A DNA stretch of 26,788 bases from assembly GCA_965242745.1 (NCBI GenBank), contig CBDETG010000032.1:1-26788 (forward strand), read 5' to 3'. Within the stretch, counting starts at the first letter, position 1; the number at the start of each line of letters is the position of its first letter. Of this stretch, positions 1 to 7,893 are shown piece after piece. This DNA comes from JABAAI01 sp965242745 (GTDB lineage: Bacteria > Spirochaetota > Leptospiria > Leptospirales > Leptonemataceae). The translations under genes and the position numbers were made by a program. A model generated the notes under the pieces. The model did not search any database. It saw only the letters and a list, made by a program, of their open reading frames with translations, and had not been told where the DNA came from.

Positions 1-941
1 TACTCGCATTGATACCAACGGTCAGCAAAAATAATGGTTTTGCCGTATTTTTTTCGGTTCTTCAAATAATGACGAACGATAAAATCATTGCGCTCTTGTT
101 TTTTAGCTAATTCTTCAATGATCTCTTCAGGCATGTCTTTATGTTCGCGTACCAGACTTCGGTACTGTTTTTCGTCCAGTTCAAAATCGCAGCCTGTCTT
201 CATCTCAATATATCGCGGCCTTGCTAATATCTTTTGCAGCTCCAGTTCTTTTTTAGGCGCTTCATAAATTACGCCGCCTTCAAACAATTTTTTCAACCAT
301 CCGCGCCGACTCTCATCCGTATAAGTAGGCGTGGCTGTCAATCCCAGCAACTGATGCTTTTTCAAAAGCTTTTTTAAACCTAAGAGCAGATTGCGGCAAC
401 CATAAGCTGGAGCATGGTGCGCTTCATCCAAAACTATAAAAAACTTTTGTTTTTTATGCGCTTCAATGAATTGCAGAAATTGGCTGCGTATTAGCTGGCC
501 GCTTTGGTCCTGACTTTTCGGCCTAAAATTGCTGATTGCGGTGGCGGTAGTCATAATCAATACATCATCTTTCTCTTGAATGGAATACGCGCCTGAGTGT
601 AACTTATCGCTGGAAACTGTACGTATGTTTAAAATGTCGCGCGCAGGAATCTTACAAGCTATTTCATCAAGTTTTGCGCAAGCTTGATCAAGTAAATGGA
701 AAGTATGAGCCAGCCAAAGTACTTTCATATTTTCTGCTAATACTTTGCGGCAAATCCAATCTATAGCCGTATATGTCTTGCCGCCGCCGGTAGGCAAAAC
801 CAAAAGACCAGAGTTCGCTTTTGACATGTCTCCAAAAAACGAATCCATTTTACGAAAGGCTTCCTCTTGATGAGGGAAAGGCGTTGGCAAGACTGTACGG
901 TCCTTGCGCCTCTCACTGAGCGTAATAGACGTGTAACTCAT
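1..941 (-). CDS. SF2 DEAH-box helicase, 5' part only (runs off the window)
   Basis: The frame is open from an ATG at 941 to the window edge, giving 313 residues without a stop. Walker A is PTGGGKT at about residues 50-56, the DEAH box (VLDEAHHAP) is at about 172-175, and motif III is LTATPT at about 201-206. The second RecA-like domain is just beginning (KTIIFADR) where the window ends. This is the layout of superfamily 2 helicases of the DEAD/DEAH restriction and repair type; the C-terminal domain that would tell a defence helicase from a repair helicase is not visible. It lies 43 nt downstream of rplS on the same strand, so it may be read through from the ribosomal operon. No clear Shine-Dalgarno precedes the ATG. 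The helicase assignment is secure; the role is unknown. Confidence 0.85.
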   Translation of the reverse strand, partial: MSYTSITLSERRKDRTVLPTPFPHQEEAFRKMDSFFGDMSKANSGLLVLPTGGGKTYTAIDWICRKVLAENMKVLWLAHTFHLLDQACAKLDEIACKIPARDILNIRTVSSDKLHSGAYSIQEKDDVLIMTTATAISNFRPKSQDQSGQLIRSQFLQFIEAHKKQKFFIVLDEAHHAPAYGCRNLLLGLKKLLKKHQLLGLTATPTYTDESRRGWLKKLFEGGVIYEAPKKELELQKILARPRYIEMKTGCDFELDEKQYRSLVREHKDMPEEIIEELAKKQERNDFIVRHYLKNRKKYGKTIIFADRWYQCE

Positions 942-984
942 AATTTTTTGTCCCGTGAACTAAGCGCCACCTACGCCTTCCCTC

Positions 985-1716
985 CTACTTTTTACTTTTT
1001 TTAGAACTCTTGCCGCCTGCTTTTTTCTTGCTGACTTTTTTGCTCAGACGCTTCTTCTTAGGCTCTTTTTTCTCTGCGCCTGTTTTCGTGCCTGCCTTGC
1101 CTTGCGCCTTAGCAGAGCCTTTGTCAAAGTATTCTTTGATACGCCCCGCCTTGCCTGACTTGGAGCGCAAATAGTAGAGCCGAGAGCGCCGCACCTTCCC
1201 TCTCCTGAGGACTTTGACGCTCTCGATAGCGGGGGAATAGTAAGGGAAAATGCGCTCCACGCCTACCTCATGGCTTACGCGCCGCACAATAAAGCTTTTT
1301 CCTAAGCCCTCCCCCCGTATAGCGATCACAACGCCTGCGTATGTTTGGATGCGCTCTTTATTCCCTTCTCTGATAAGAAAATTCACGCTTAGGGTATCAC
1401 CCACAGAAAAGGCAGGATGGCGCACAGCCAAGAAAGGCAGCTCCAGACTCGTCTTGATTTGACTCCCGCTTACATACAAAGTGCGCAACTCTTGCGCAGG
1501 CTTCTGCTCTGGAGGGGGCTCCTCTACAGCAGGCTCCTTTGCTTCTTCAGGCGCGCTGTCTTGTTTGGGATGATCTTCTTCGGGCTTGGGATCGCTACGC
1601 TCTTCTGTTGCACCAGCAGCTCCCTGCTCAGCCGCCTGTCCTTGCTCCGCCTGCGCTGTATTTTCCTGCGGAGACTCCTGGTTCTTGTCTACTTCCTTTT
1701 CTTGCAGTTCATTCAT
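985..1716 (-). CDS. rplS: 50S ribosomal protein L19 with long acidic N-terminal and basic C-terminal extensions
   Basis: The L19 core runs from about residue 97 to 196 of 243 and contains GDTLSVNFLIREGNKERIQ, the GVVIAIRG strand, VGVERIFP and RRGKVRRSRLYYLR, all typical of L19, which bridges the two subunits near S12/16S rRNA. Ordinary L19 has about 115 residues. Here residues 1 to about 85 form a low-complexity Glu/Gln/Pro/Ala-rich acidic segment, and residues 197-243 form a Lys-rich tail. The ATG overlaps the trmD stop by four bases (ATGA), which suggests translational coupling and fixes the start. An AGAGGA lies rather far upstream, about 13 nt. Function is certain for the core; the two charged extensions are unexplained and might interact with each other or with rRNA. 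Confidence 0.95.
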   Translation of the reverse strand: MNELQEKEVDKNQESPQENTAQAEQGQAAEQGAAGATEERSDPKPEEDHPKQDSAPEEAKEPAVEEPPPEQKPAQELRTLYVSGSQIKTSLELPFLAVRHPAFSVGDTLSVNFLIREGNKERIQTYAGVVIAIRGEGLGKSFIVRRVSHEVGVERIFPYYSPAIESVKVLRRGKVRRSRLYYLRSKSGKAGRIKEYFDKGSAKAQGKAGTKTGAEKKEPKKKRLSKKVSKKKAGGKSSKKSKK

Positions 1717-2465
1717 CTTCTTTCTATTTCCTCTATCACTTGCGAAGCTTTTCTGCTATCAAGCGCCGGCGGGAGCTCCCTGCCTTCGTCTTTTCTTTCG
1801 CACATACTCTTTCTTCGCAAATGCGTGATGCGGCGGCTTTCTTGCTTGCGCCATAAGGCGATAGCCTGATGGTCCCCGCTCAAGAGCACCTCAGGCACCT
1901 TCCAGCCCCTATAATCCGCAGGGCGCGTATACTGCGGGTATTCCAGACTATCCTCTTGCATACTCTCTTCATTAAGACTTGCCGGGCTGCCTGTATAACC
2001 GGGCAAAAGCCGGGTCACAGCCTCTATAAAACACAGGGCAGGAAGATCGCCTGAACCAAGTATAAAGTCTCCTAAAGAAATGCTATGATCTGCCAAATGT
2101 TCCGCAATGCGTTCATCTACGCCTTCGAAATATCCACAGATCAACGTATATCCAGTAATCTTTTGCGCAAATGCCTGCACCTCCTTTTGCTTGAGGCGCA
2201 TCCCACGCGGAGTAAAGAGCACCACCGGCAAACGATGCGGCATCGCCTCCAAGGCCTTTGCGACAGGTTCTACTTGCAGAAGCATCCCGGGACCACCTCC
2301 ATAAGGAGCATCATCCACACGCCCTTTACGCCTTGCATTTGCAAAGTCACGCAACTGGAATGTATTGATATGAAACAAAGCTTTTCGATAGGCTCTGGCT
2401 GGCAAGCCCATTTCTAAATACGCTCTGTAACGCTCAGGAAATTGTGTCAAAACTTGGAAAATCAT
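1713..2465 (-). CDS. trmD: tRNA (guanine-37-N1)-methyltransferase TrmD
   Basis: TrmD methylates N1 of G37 in tRNAs reading CNN codons and prevents +1 frameshifting. The start at 2465 gives 250 residues beginning MIFQVLTQFPERY, the normal TrmD N-terminus. An upstream in-frame ATG at 2510 would add 15 residues that merely read the out-of-frame end of rimM and has no ribosome site, so I reject it. Family signatures are the SAM-knot segments DDAPYGGGPGML, LICGYFEGVDERI and SLGDFILGSGDLPALCFIEA, and RLLPG before the substrate loop. The start lies 4 nt after the restored rimM stop (2470) and the stop overlaps the rplS start, so rimM-trmD-rplS look translationally linked. Confidence 0.95.
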   Translation of the reverse strand: MIFQVLTQFPERYRAYLEMGLPARAYRKALFHINTFQLRDFANARRKGRVDDAPYGGGPGMLLQVEPVAKALEAMPHRLPVVLFTPRGMRLKQKEVQAFAQKITGYTLICGYFEGVDERIAEHLADHSISLGDFILGSGDLPALCFIEAVTRLLPGYTGSPASLNEESMQEDSLEYPQYTRPADYRGWKVPEVLLSGDHQAIALWRKQESRRITHLRRKSMCERKDEGRELPPALDSRKASQVIEEIERR

Positions 2466-2469
2466 CAGC

Positions 2470-3097
2470 TTAATCTCTAGCTTGGGAGAAATAAGAAAAA
2501 TACGGCACATCTATTGCTGCGCTAAGATGCCCCCGCTCTAGTGAGGGAAGCTTGACGTGTTCCTCTACAAAGGGCAGCATGACTTCCTCTCCCTCCTGAT
2601 CTCTTGCAACTATCACGCCATGCGCCCCCCGTCTCAAAATAATCTACCACCCGTCCTACCTCTTTCCCTTGGCTGAGAATGCGGGCGCCAAGAATCTGAA
2701 AAAAGAAAGCCGCAGACGAGCTCCCCTGTGTTTCCTTTGCAAGCTCTGAGATTTCACGGCAAAGCCATAAGCCCTTAGCTCCCCTAGGTTCTGCTAAGGC
2801 GGAGGCTGCCGCAGCTTTGAGGACTTCCAATTCAACGCAGGCCTTTTCTTGGCCCATCGCCCAAATGCGCAGTAGTGCGACAGCATCTCTTTCAAGTATA
2901 TGTTCTTCTGTCAGGGGGCTGGCGGATATTTTGCTGATTCCAGAGGCGCAAGAAGCGGGCAGCGGGGGTCTATACAGAGCCAGACGGGACGGAAGCTTTA
3001 GGTTCTTGAGACCATCGCCCCGAAAGCTCACCTTATACCGGGACCTGCCTATACAGTCTTTGAGGCGGCCCACTGCCGCAAAATCTTGCAAACGCAT
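2470..3097 (-). pseudogene. rimM: 16S rRNA processing protein RimM, reading frame broken by one base in a G6 tract
   Basis: RimM binds S19 and aids maturation of the 30S head. As written, the frame from ATG 3097 stops at 2522 after 191 residues with a nonsense Arg/Ser/Gly-rich tail. Removing one base from the C6 tract at 2625-2630 (G6 on the coding strand) restores YFETGAHGVIVA and then EEVMLPFVEEHVKLPSL, the classic PRC-barrel end of RimM, with a stop at 2470 just 4 nt before trmD. The restored protein would be 208 residues, slightly longer than the usual 165-185. The N-terminus FAAVGRL matches the RimM start. Either the assembly has one extra base, or the gene is mutated, or the tract slips during expression. 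Identity is sure; whether it is functional is open. Confidence 0.85.
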
Positions 3098-3120
3098 AGC
3101 TCAAGCACCATAAGCAGGGT

Positions 3121-3360
3121 CTATTCTACAATCTCAAGAACATAATGAGCCCTTTCTTTACTGCCGCAAAGACGCAGGAGGGAGCGTAAAGAACGCACAA
3201 CACTGCCGCCCTTGCCTATCACCCTGCTTATATCTTCTTCGCTTACCCGCAGCTCGACGATTGTCTCCTCGCTGCTGGGTATCACATCCACATGGACACG
3301 CTCTGGATGACGCGCCAGACTGGCTGCTATATAATGGACTATGTCTTGGGCTGCGGACAT
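3121..3360 (-). CDS. khpA: KH-domain RNA-binding protein KhpA (YlqC family)
   Basis: This is a 79-residue single KH-domain protein. The GXXG loop that contacts RNA is seen as VIGKGGSVVRSLRSLL, preceded by the typical LRVSEEDISR strand-helix, and the protein begins with the family-like AAQDIVHYIAASLARHPERV. KhpA partners with KhpB/Jag in Gram-positives, where it binds RNA and affects cell elongation and translation; its function elsewhere is less clear. Its place between rpsP (29 nt away) and rimM (23 nt away) is the conserved location for this gene. The length equals the family norm. Confidence 0.93.
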   Translation of the reverse strand: MSAAQDIVHYIAASLARHPERVHVDVIPSSEETIVELRVSEEDISRVIGKGGSVVRSLRSLLRLCGSKERAHYVLEIVE

Positions 3361-3389
3361 CTTAGTTCTTCAAAATCGCACAAGTCAGA

Positions 3390-3632
3390 TCAGTTTAGAA
3401 TGCCGGCTTTTTTTAGCAATGACTTAACAGTACTTGTCGGCTGTGCTCCTCGCTTGAGCCAATAGGAAATGCGCTCGCTTTTTAAGCTTGGCTTATGCGC
3501 ATAGTAGACTGGGCTGTAGTTCCCTAATATTTCGAGGAAACGCCCATCCCGCGGGAAACGGGAATCTGCAGCTACGATCCTGTAAAAAGGCCTTTTCTTT
3601 GCGCCGTGACGCTGTAAACGTATCTTGACCAC
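3390..3632 (-). CDS. rpsP: 30S ribosomal protein S16
   Basis: This 80-residue protein is a full-length S16: MVKIRLQRHGAKKRPFYRIV, the diagnostic N-terminus, then ADSRFPRDGRFLEILGNYSP and a C-terminal helix region ending KKAGILN. It assembles early into the 30S body and opens the rpsP-khpA-rimM-trmD-rplS operon. The start codon is GTG at 3632. There is no Shine-Dalgarno; instead a TTGACT-N16-TAGGCT promoter ends only 9 nt upstream, so the message may have almost no leader. Confidence 0.97.
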   Translation of the reverse strand: MVKIRLQRHGAKKRPFYRIVAADSRFPRDGRFLEILGNYSPVYYAHKPSLKSERISYWLKRGAQPTSTVKSLLKKAGILN

Positions 3633-3641
3633 TTTTAGCCA

Positions 3642-3669
3642 AGCCTACACGCAGCAGGCAGAGAGTCAA
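3642..3669 (-). promoter_or_regulatory. Candidate promoter of the rpsP operon
   Basis: On the minus strand, TTGACT (3669-3664), a 16-nt spacer and TAGGCT (3647-3642, preceded by TG) lie just before the GTG of rpsP. Transcription would start within a few bases of the start codon. The 16-nt spacing is shared with the promoters at 3896, 4786, 22621 and 26608. The -10 match is weak. Confidence 0.4.
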
Positions 3670-3764
3670 AACAAATTTCAGCCCTCATAAAAAAAACGGT
3701 GCACTCTATACTCAACGCTCCATCGTCATCAAAAGCAGACGCCGCCTATTTCCAAGACCATCTT

Positions 3765-3842
3765 TCACAAAAAGCGCGCATTAGAATCATGGCAAAGTGT
3801 GCACCGCGCACTTTGCTTCCACAAAGGCCCCATACTACAACG
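3765..3842 (-). repeat. Hairpin repeat H, copy 4 (inverted relative to the other copies)
   Basis: The core at 3792-3816 is an 11-bp stem with a 3-nt loop (GCAAAGTGTGC / GCGCACTTTGC, with one G-U-type mismatch). Read on the minus strand it is followed by ATGATTCTAATGCGCGC and a T run, and preceded by GTAGTATGGGG, the same flanks as copies 1-3 near 22000-22470. It lies between the divergent rpsP operon and the first nuclease gene. Confidence 0.7.
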
Positions 3843-3895
3843 AGGTCTTCATCTTCCTTTCTATTCCCAAAAAACTTGCACGTTTTTTAATCTGC

Positions 3896-3923
3896 TTGAC
3901 AAAAAAATAAGCCATTGTACACA
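3896..3923 (+). promoter_or_regulatory. Promoter of the first nuclease gene, probably giving a leaderless mRNA
   Basis: TTGACA (3896-3901, in the context TGCTTGACA), a 16-nt spacer and TACACA (3918-3923) are followed after 6 nt by the ATG at 3930. No Shine-Dalgarno is present. About 60 nt around this promoter and start recur before the second nuclease gene at 4786. Confidence 0.6.
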
Positions 3924-3929
3924 GCAAGC

Positions 3930-4711
3930 ATGAACACAAGCAATAACTACCGGCTACACTTTGGTGACCCAAAAAATAATAAGTATAACACAATACTCGA
4001 TCTCCTTTCACACGCAAAGATAAACTCCTTTCGAACCTCCACCATACCATTAGCGCAATACTGGAAAAAGACAGACGAGGGGCTTGCAACTTTAGCCAAG
4101 TTATTAAACGTCAAACTAGATCATGCTGATTTGATGTTTGAATGCCCCACTCCTTCCTATGAGAATAATAGATCGTCCATGACCGATTTGATGATCCAAA
4201 GCGGGGAATATAAAATTGCTATCGAAGCAAAATATACGGAATACCATAAAATAAAACCAGAAGTAGAGACAGTCAAGTATTGGTTAGGCAATCATCCGAG
4301 TGAAAACAAAACTTAAAGTGCTTGACGCACTGGAAAGAGCTCTTAAGTGATTTCAGCTCCATCAACGAGGAAAAAATAGATAGCGTGCCTTATCAATTTC
4401 TTCATCGCTCAGCCTCCGCCTGTTATCAAAACCAAGGGCAGGCAGTTGTCATTTATCAATTATTTTATGATAACGATACCAAAGAAAAGCTGCAAGATTA
4501 TATCGATAAGTTATCTGATGCTGTGCGCGCTATAAGACCTAGCGAAAATCTTAAGTATTATGTGTGGCAGATGAAAGCAAAAGGAAACTTTGATGAGGCT
4601 GAAGCTATAACACCCGCGCTCTTAGGACCCGTGACTTTCCAGCTGATGAAAAAAAAAGTTATGTATCGTTTCCCAAATGCGCAAGGCAAGTTCAGCGCCC
4701 TGCCGCAATAA
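3930..4711 (+). pseudogene. PD-(D/E)XK nuclease-like protein, split by a frameshift
   Basis: Two adjacent frames make one protein of about 260 residues. The first (3930-4316) ends WLGNHPSENKT; the second is open from 4304 to 4711 and continues THWKELLSDF. The frames can be joined only between 4304 and 4313, in the A-rich AAAACAAAAC, where one missing A explains the break. The putative active site is Asp86 followed by Glu99-Ala-Lys101 (SMTDLMIQ then IAIEAKYTEY), the spacing of PD-(D/E)XK nucleases. The genomic context (another PD-(D/E)XK gene just downstream) suggests a restriction or defence role. The body is clearly more AT-rich than the neighbouring genes, suggesting transfer. I do not recognise a named family. 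A classical -1 slippery heptamer is not present, so programmed frameshifting is less likely than mutation or an assembly error. Confidence 0.65.
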
Positions 4712-4785
4712 TACACGCTCTTTGCTGCGCTTTAGCGCCATCATGCCAAAATGTCTGTAGGTTATACGTTTTTTTACAAAACTGC

Positions 4786-4813
4786 TTGACAAGAAAATAA
4801 GCGATTGTATGAA
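4786..4813 (+). promoter_or_regulatory. Promoter of the second nuclease gene, near-duplicate of the one at 3896
   Basis: TTGACA (4786-4791, again in TGCTTGACA), a 16-nt spacer and TATGAA (4808-4813), then 6 nt to the ATG at 4820. The similarity to the 3881-3950 region extends from the T run upstream through the first codons (MN..NNY). Confidence 0.6.
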
Positions 4814-4819
4814 GTAAGC

Positions 4820-5647
4820 ATGAACGCAAATAATAACTACTTAGACAAGAAGAAGTGGGACACGACAAATCTCGCTTCGAAAATTGCCCGCATTGATCGG
4901 AATGACTTATTTCGTGAGTACGAAAAGGCTCTAAAGGATGCGCCTCATCGAAAGGAAAAGAAGGATCACTTCTTCATGCCCGGTCACGATGGCTGCATTA
5001 AAGCGCCTGGTGATAAAACGAGTAATCGCTTTGAGGAGCGTCTGGCAATGGCGCTCTGGCGCTTTCGGGGCAGACGTTGGCCTAGGCCAGACGGGGCTTG
5101 GTTCCAGTTTCTAGACTACCAGTTTCCACTCAAGGCTGCGCAAGAAGATAAGGGAGTGGGCAAAATCGATCTGCTGGGCGTCACGAGCTGTAAGCGTCTG
5201 CTTGTCACGGAGCTGAAAGTTGCGCCGGAGGACGAGAGTAACCGTGGAGATAGCCCGATGGATGCGTTGATGCAGGGGCTTCGATACGCCGCAATCGTTG
5301 TTGCAAACAGCGATGATATCGCCAGCGAGGCAAAGGCCGCTCATAAAGTTTCAGTTGACCCCAAGCAAAGACCGATCGTTCAGATTCTTGCGCCAAAGAA
5401 TTGGTGGCGCAGCTGGTTTCAACTTAAGGGATCGACACGGCGAGCGGCAGGACCATGGGAAGGCAATTTCGCAGCCTTGATAGACGATATCAAAAAAGGG
5501 CTGGGTATTGCGGTCGAATGTCTGGCGATGGATGATATCCAGAGGGAAGAAATCGACTTGCAGACCAAAGAACCGACTTTGGAGACAGCCCCGAATTTGT
5601 ACCCGGTTTGCCCCGGCGAAGAAAAAAGCATTGGCCAAGCGCTTTAG
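4820..5647 (+). CDS. PD-(D/E)XK nuclease-like protein
   Basis: The protein has 275 residues from the ATG at 4820; an in-frame TTG at 4805 lies inside the promoter and is rejected. The likely catalytic residues are Asp117 (GKIDLLG) and Glu131-Leu-Lys133 (LLVTELKV), with a preceding RFEERLAMALWRFRG helix that supplies the usual upstream Glu. This is the PD-(D/E)XK fold seen in restriction and repair nucleases and in many standalone defence proteins. There is no helicase or methylase partner next to it. GC content is visibly higher than in the preceding nuclease gene although promoter, start and first residues (MNANNNY versus MNTSNNY) are shared. No named family is recognised and the substrate is unknown. 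Confidence 0.7.
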   Translation: MNANNNYLDKKKWDTTNLASKIARIDRNDLFREYEKALKDAPHRKEKKDHFFMPGHDGCIKAPGDKTSNRFEERLAMALWRFRGRRWPRPDGAWFQFLDYQFPLKAAQEDKGVGKIDLLGVTSCKRLLVTELKVAPEDESNRGDSPMDALMQGLRYAAIVVANSDDIASEAKAAHKVSVDPKQRPIVQILAPKNWWRSWFQLKGSTRRAAGPWEGNFAALIDDIKKGLGIAVECLAMDDIQREEIDLQTKEPTLETAPNLYPVCPGEEKSIGQAL

Positions 5648-5998
5648 CGCCAGCCCCGCCTGATCACCACTTCCAGCTTTGCCAAGTCTCCTGTTACCCG
5701 CGCTTTTATGCTGCGTCCTCAGCAGCCGTATGCAAGCCCAGCAGCGGCGATACGCCCGCCAGTCTTCCAGCCATGCAAAAACGGCCGCGGAATTGCCTTA
5801 GGCAGCAGGCGCATGAGCTCTGTAATAGGGCAGGCGCACGTTTGTGTAGAATCTGCAGTTTTTCTATAGATTGTATTTGACACGTCAGGCGCCTTTCATC
5901 TAGCTTCTTTAATATCCATAATAATGGAAAGTTTTTGATGGCTGGCTTTATATATGCAAGATAGGCTGCAAATGATATTCTCCTAAACACAAAGCTAA
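5648..5998. other. Intergenic stretch without a convincing gene
   Basis: These 351 bases contain no ORF with recognisable similarity. A 94-codon minus-strand frame (5706-5990) has no ribosome site and an arbitrary composition. GCGCTTTAGCGCCA at 5639-5652 repeats the sequence at 4727-4740 behind the first nuclease gene. A TTGACA at 5877-5882 may be the -35 of a promoter for the downstream helicase, but no good -10 follows at 16-18 nt. Confidence 0.5.
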
Positions 5999-7435
5999 AT
6001 GCAATTCAGCCAACTTACAATACACCCTGAGCTTCTTGCAGCTATTCAAGACATGCAGCTCGATGAGCTGACAGAGATCCAAGAAAAAACCTTCAGGCCT
6101 GCCATAGAGGGCTGCGATCTAGCGGGGGCTGCGCAGACAGGGACAGGGAAAACCATCGCTTTTTTGATGCCCATCCTGAGCCGTATTTTTTCTGAGGACT
6201 TCCCTACTCCTACCGCCCTGGTAATTACGCCCACCCGTGAGCTTTGCATACAGATAGCGCAGGAGGCAGAGAAACTCTGCAAGCGCCATCCCATTCATAT
6301 CCTCAGCCTCTATGGAGGAGAGGCTTACAAGGCGCAGGAAGCAGCTTTGGCGAAAAAGCCTGTTTTGCTTGTGGCTACTCCGGGCAGGCTGGTAGATTAC
6401 GTAAAGCAAAACAGAATTCGTATACGGACGCTTTCTTTCCTTGTCTTAGATGAGGCTGACCGCATGTTTGATATGGGCTTTATTCGTGATGTGCGTTTCA
6501 TCCTGCGCATGCTCTCACCCAAAGCCCAGATCATGCTTTTCTCAGCTACCCTGTCTTACAGCGCGATGCGTTTGGCCAGAGAATACATGAAAGAAGACCT
6601 GGTTGAAATACGCACAGAAACAAAAAAAGTAACCGTAGACGCCGTTGAACAACAACTGTATCACTTAGGCCGCTCAGAAAAGGGCCCTTACTTATTCCAT
6701 CAGATCACGGCAGCAAAGCAGGCCAAGGTCATAGTCTTTACGAACTTTCGCCATCAAGTCTTAGAGATTTCCCGTATGCTTAATAACTATGCCATCCCCG
6801 CCCAAGGAATTTCTTCTCTTCTGGATCAAAAAAAACGCGTCAGACTGCTGGAGGCCTTCAAGGCTGGAAAATACTCGGTACTTGTTGCCACAGACTTGGC
6901 CAGCCGCGGCCTGGATATTGACGACCTAAGCCATGTATTCAATTACGACCTGCCACAGGATGCAGAAGCCTATGTGCACCGCATAGGGCGCACTGCCAGA
7001 GCCGGCAAATCAGGCCTAAGCATCTCTTACTGCTCAGAAGCAGATTACGAATATCTGCCCCGTATCCAACGCTATCTAGGCTCGAAGATTCCCGTCTTCC
7101 CCATTAACTCCGCATACTTACAATTTCCACCCAAGACTGCTATAGCTGAGCGGGGCCTGCAGGAATCCAGTAAAAAGAGAAAGAACAAAAACAGCGAAGC
7201 TGCGCCATCTCGGCTGCAAAACGAAGCGCAGCGCAGACAAGGACAGCAAAGAAAGGGCAGAGCAAGGAAGGCTTACCAGCCCAGATCCCGGAGCCTCAAT
7301 CAAGAGAAGGCTGCTCCCAAAAATCAGAGAAGCATGAGGCCTGCCAGAGACAAAGCAGGCTCTCTACAAAAAACAAAAAAGCAGAGTCTTTGGAAGAAAG
7401 TTCGGGATCTCTTAGGGCAGCAAAAACGAGCATAG
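5999..7435 (+). CDS. DEAD-box ATP-dependent RNA helicase
   Basis: The protein has 478 residues and all motifs of the DEAD-box family: Q motif around LTEIQEKTF (25-32), motif I AQTGTGKT (45-52), PTRELC (78-83), TPGR (127-130), DEAD (151-154), SAT (182-184), ATDLASRGLDI (297-307) and HRIGRTARAG (327-336). Such enzymes unwind short RNA duplexes in ribosome assembly, mRNA decay or cold adaptation. It resembles RhlB/RhlE-type proteins, but I cannot tell which. From about residue 385 the C-terminus is a Lys/Arg/Gln-rich basic tail, likely for RNA binding. No Shine-Dalgarno is seen before the ATG. The stop codon overlaps the 3' end of the convergent tRNA-Met gene by three bases. Confidence 0.93.
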   Translation: MQFSQLTIHPELLAAIQDMQLDELTEIQEKTFRPAIEGCDLAGAAQTGTGKTIAFLMPILSRIFSEDFPTPTALVITPTRELCIQIAQEAEKLCKRHPIHILSLYGGEAYKAQEAALAKKPVLLVATPGRLVDYVKQNRIRIRTLSFLVLDEADRMFDMGFIRDVRFILRMLSPKAQIMLFSATLSYSAMRLAREYMKEDLVEIRTETKKVTVDAVEQQLYHLGRSEKGPYLFHQITAAKQAKVIVFTNFRHQVLEISRMLNNYAIPAQGISSLLDQKKRVRLLEAFKAGKYSVLVATDLASRGLDIDDLSHVFNYDLPQDAEAYVHRIGRTARAGKSGLSISYCSEADYEYLPRIQRYLGSKIPVFPINSAYLQFPPKTAIAERGLQESSKKRKNKNSEAAPSRLQNEAQRRQGQQRKGRARKAYQPRSRSLNQEKAAPKNQRSMRPARDKAGSLQKTKKQSLWKKVRDLLGQQKRA

Positions 7436-7506
7436 CGAAGCAGGGACTTGAACCCCGGACACACGGATTATGATTCCGCTGCTCTAACCAGCTGAGCTAC
7501 TTCGCC
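7433..7506 (-). tRNA. tRNA-Met (CAT), elongator
   Basis: A complete cloverleaf: acceptor GGCGAAG/CTTCGCT (last pair G-U), D arm with AGCTCAGCTGGTTAGAGC, anticodon loop ATCATAA, T arm with GTTCAAGTC. The body closely follows elongator tRNA-Met and lacks the initiator GGG/CCC anticodon stem. A tRNA-Ile with lysidine-modified CAT cannot be excluded, but the D arm fits Met better. CCA is not encoded. The 3' end overlaps the convergent helicase stop codon. Confidence 0.9.
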
Positions 7507-7537
7507 CTAGCAATCTCGTCAGAGGCGCTTTTGTATG

Positions 7538-7610
<73 letters not shown>

Positions 7611-7893
7611 GCGTTATAGGGAAGGCAGGGCTGCTTTTTTAAGAAAGGAACAGCCGGGACTTGCCCCCTTATATTACAAGGAGAAACAGCTTAGGCCTGT
7701 GTCAAGTGGAATTTTAAGATTCATTTCTAAGACTGCGGAATTTTTCAATAGAAGAAAGAAGCGCAGCAGCACAGCAAAGAGCCGCAGCATCCACAAAAGA
7801 GCGATGAGAGCCCAGGGACTTTCCCTTTTGTCCTTGTTTACATTTTTGCGCTTGTTCTTAGCAATGTATATAAATCATAGAGAGCCTAGATAA

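Noticed and set aside
2466..2510. Longer TrmD starting at 2510
   Set aside because: The added residues read the out-of-frame end of rimM, and TrmD proteins begin at the equivalent of the ATG at 2465.
4301..4316. Programmed -1 frameshift in the first nuclease gene
   Set aside because: The AAAACAAAAC run does not give an X XXY YYZ heptamer in the needed frame, and no stimulatory hairpin is evident just downstream.
5706..5990. 94-codon minus-strand ORF between the nuclease and the helicase
   Set aside because: No start signal and no recognisable domain.
7699..7893. 64-codon plus-strand ORF ending directly before scpA
   Set aside because: No ribosome site or family resemblance; the composition is that of random AT/GC-mixed sequence and it covers the likely scpA promoter.
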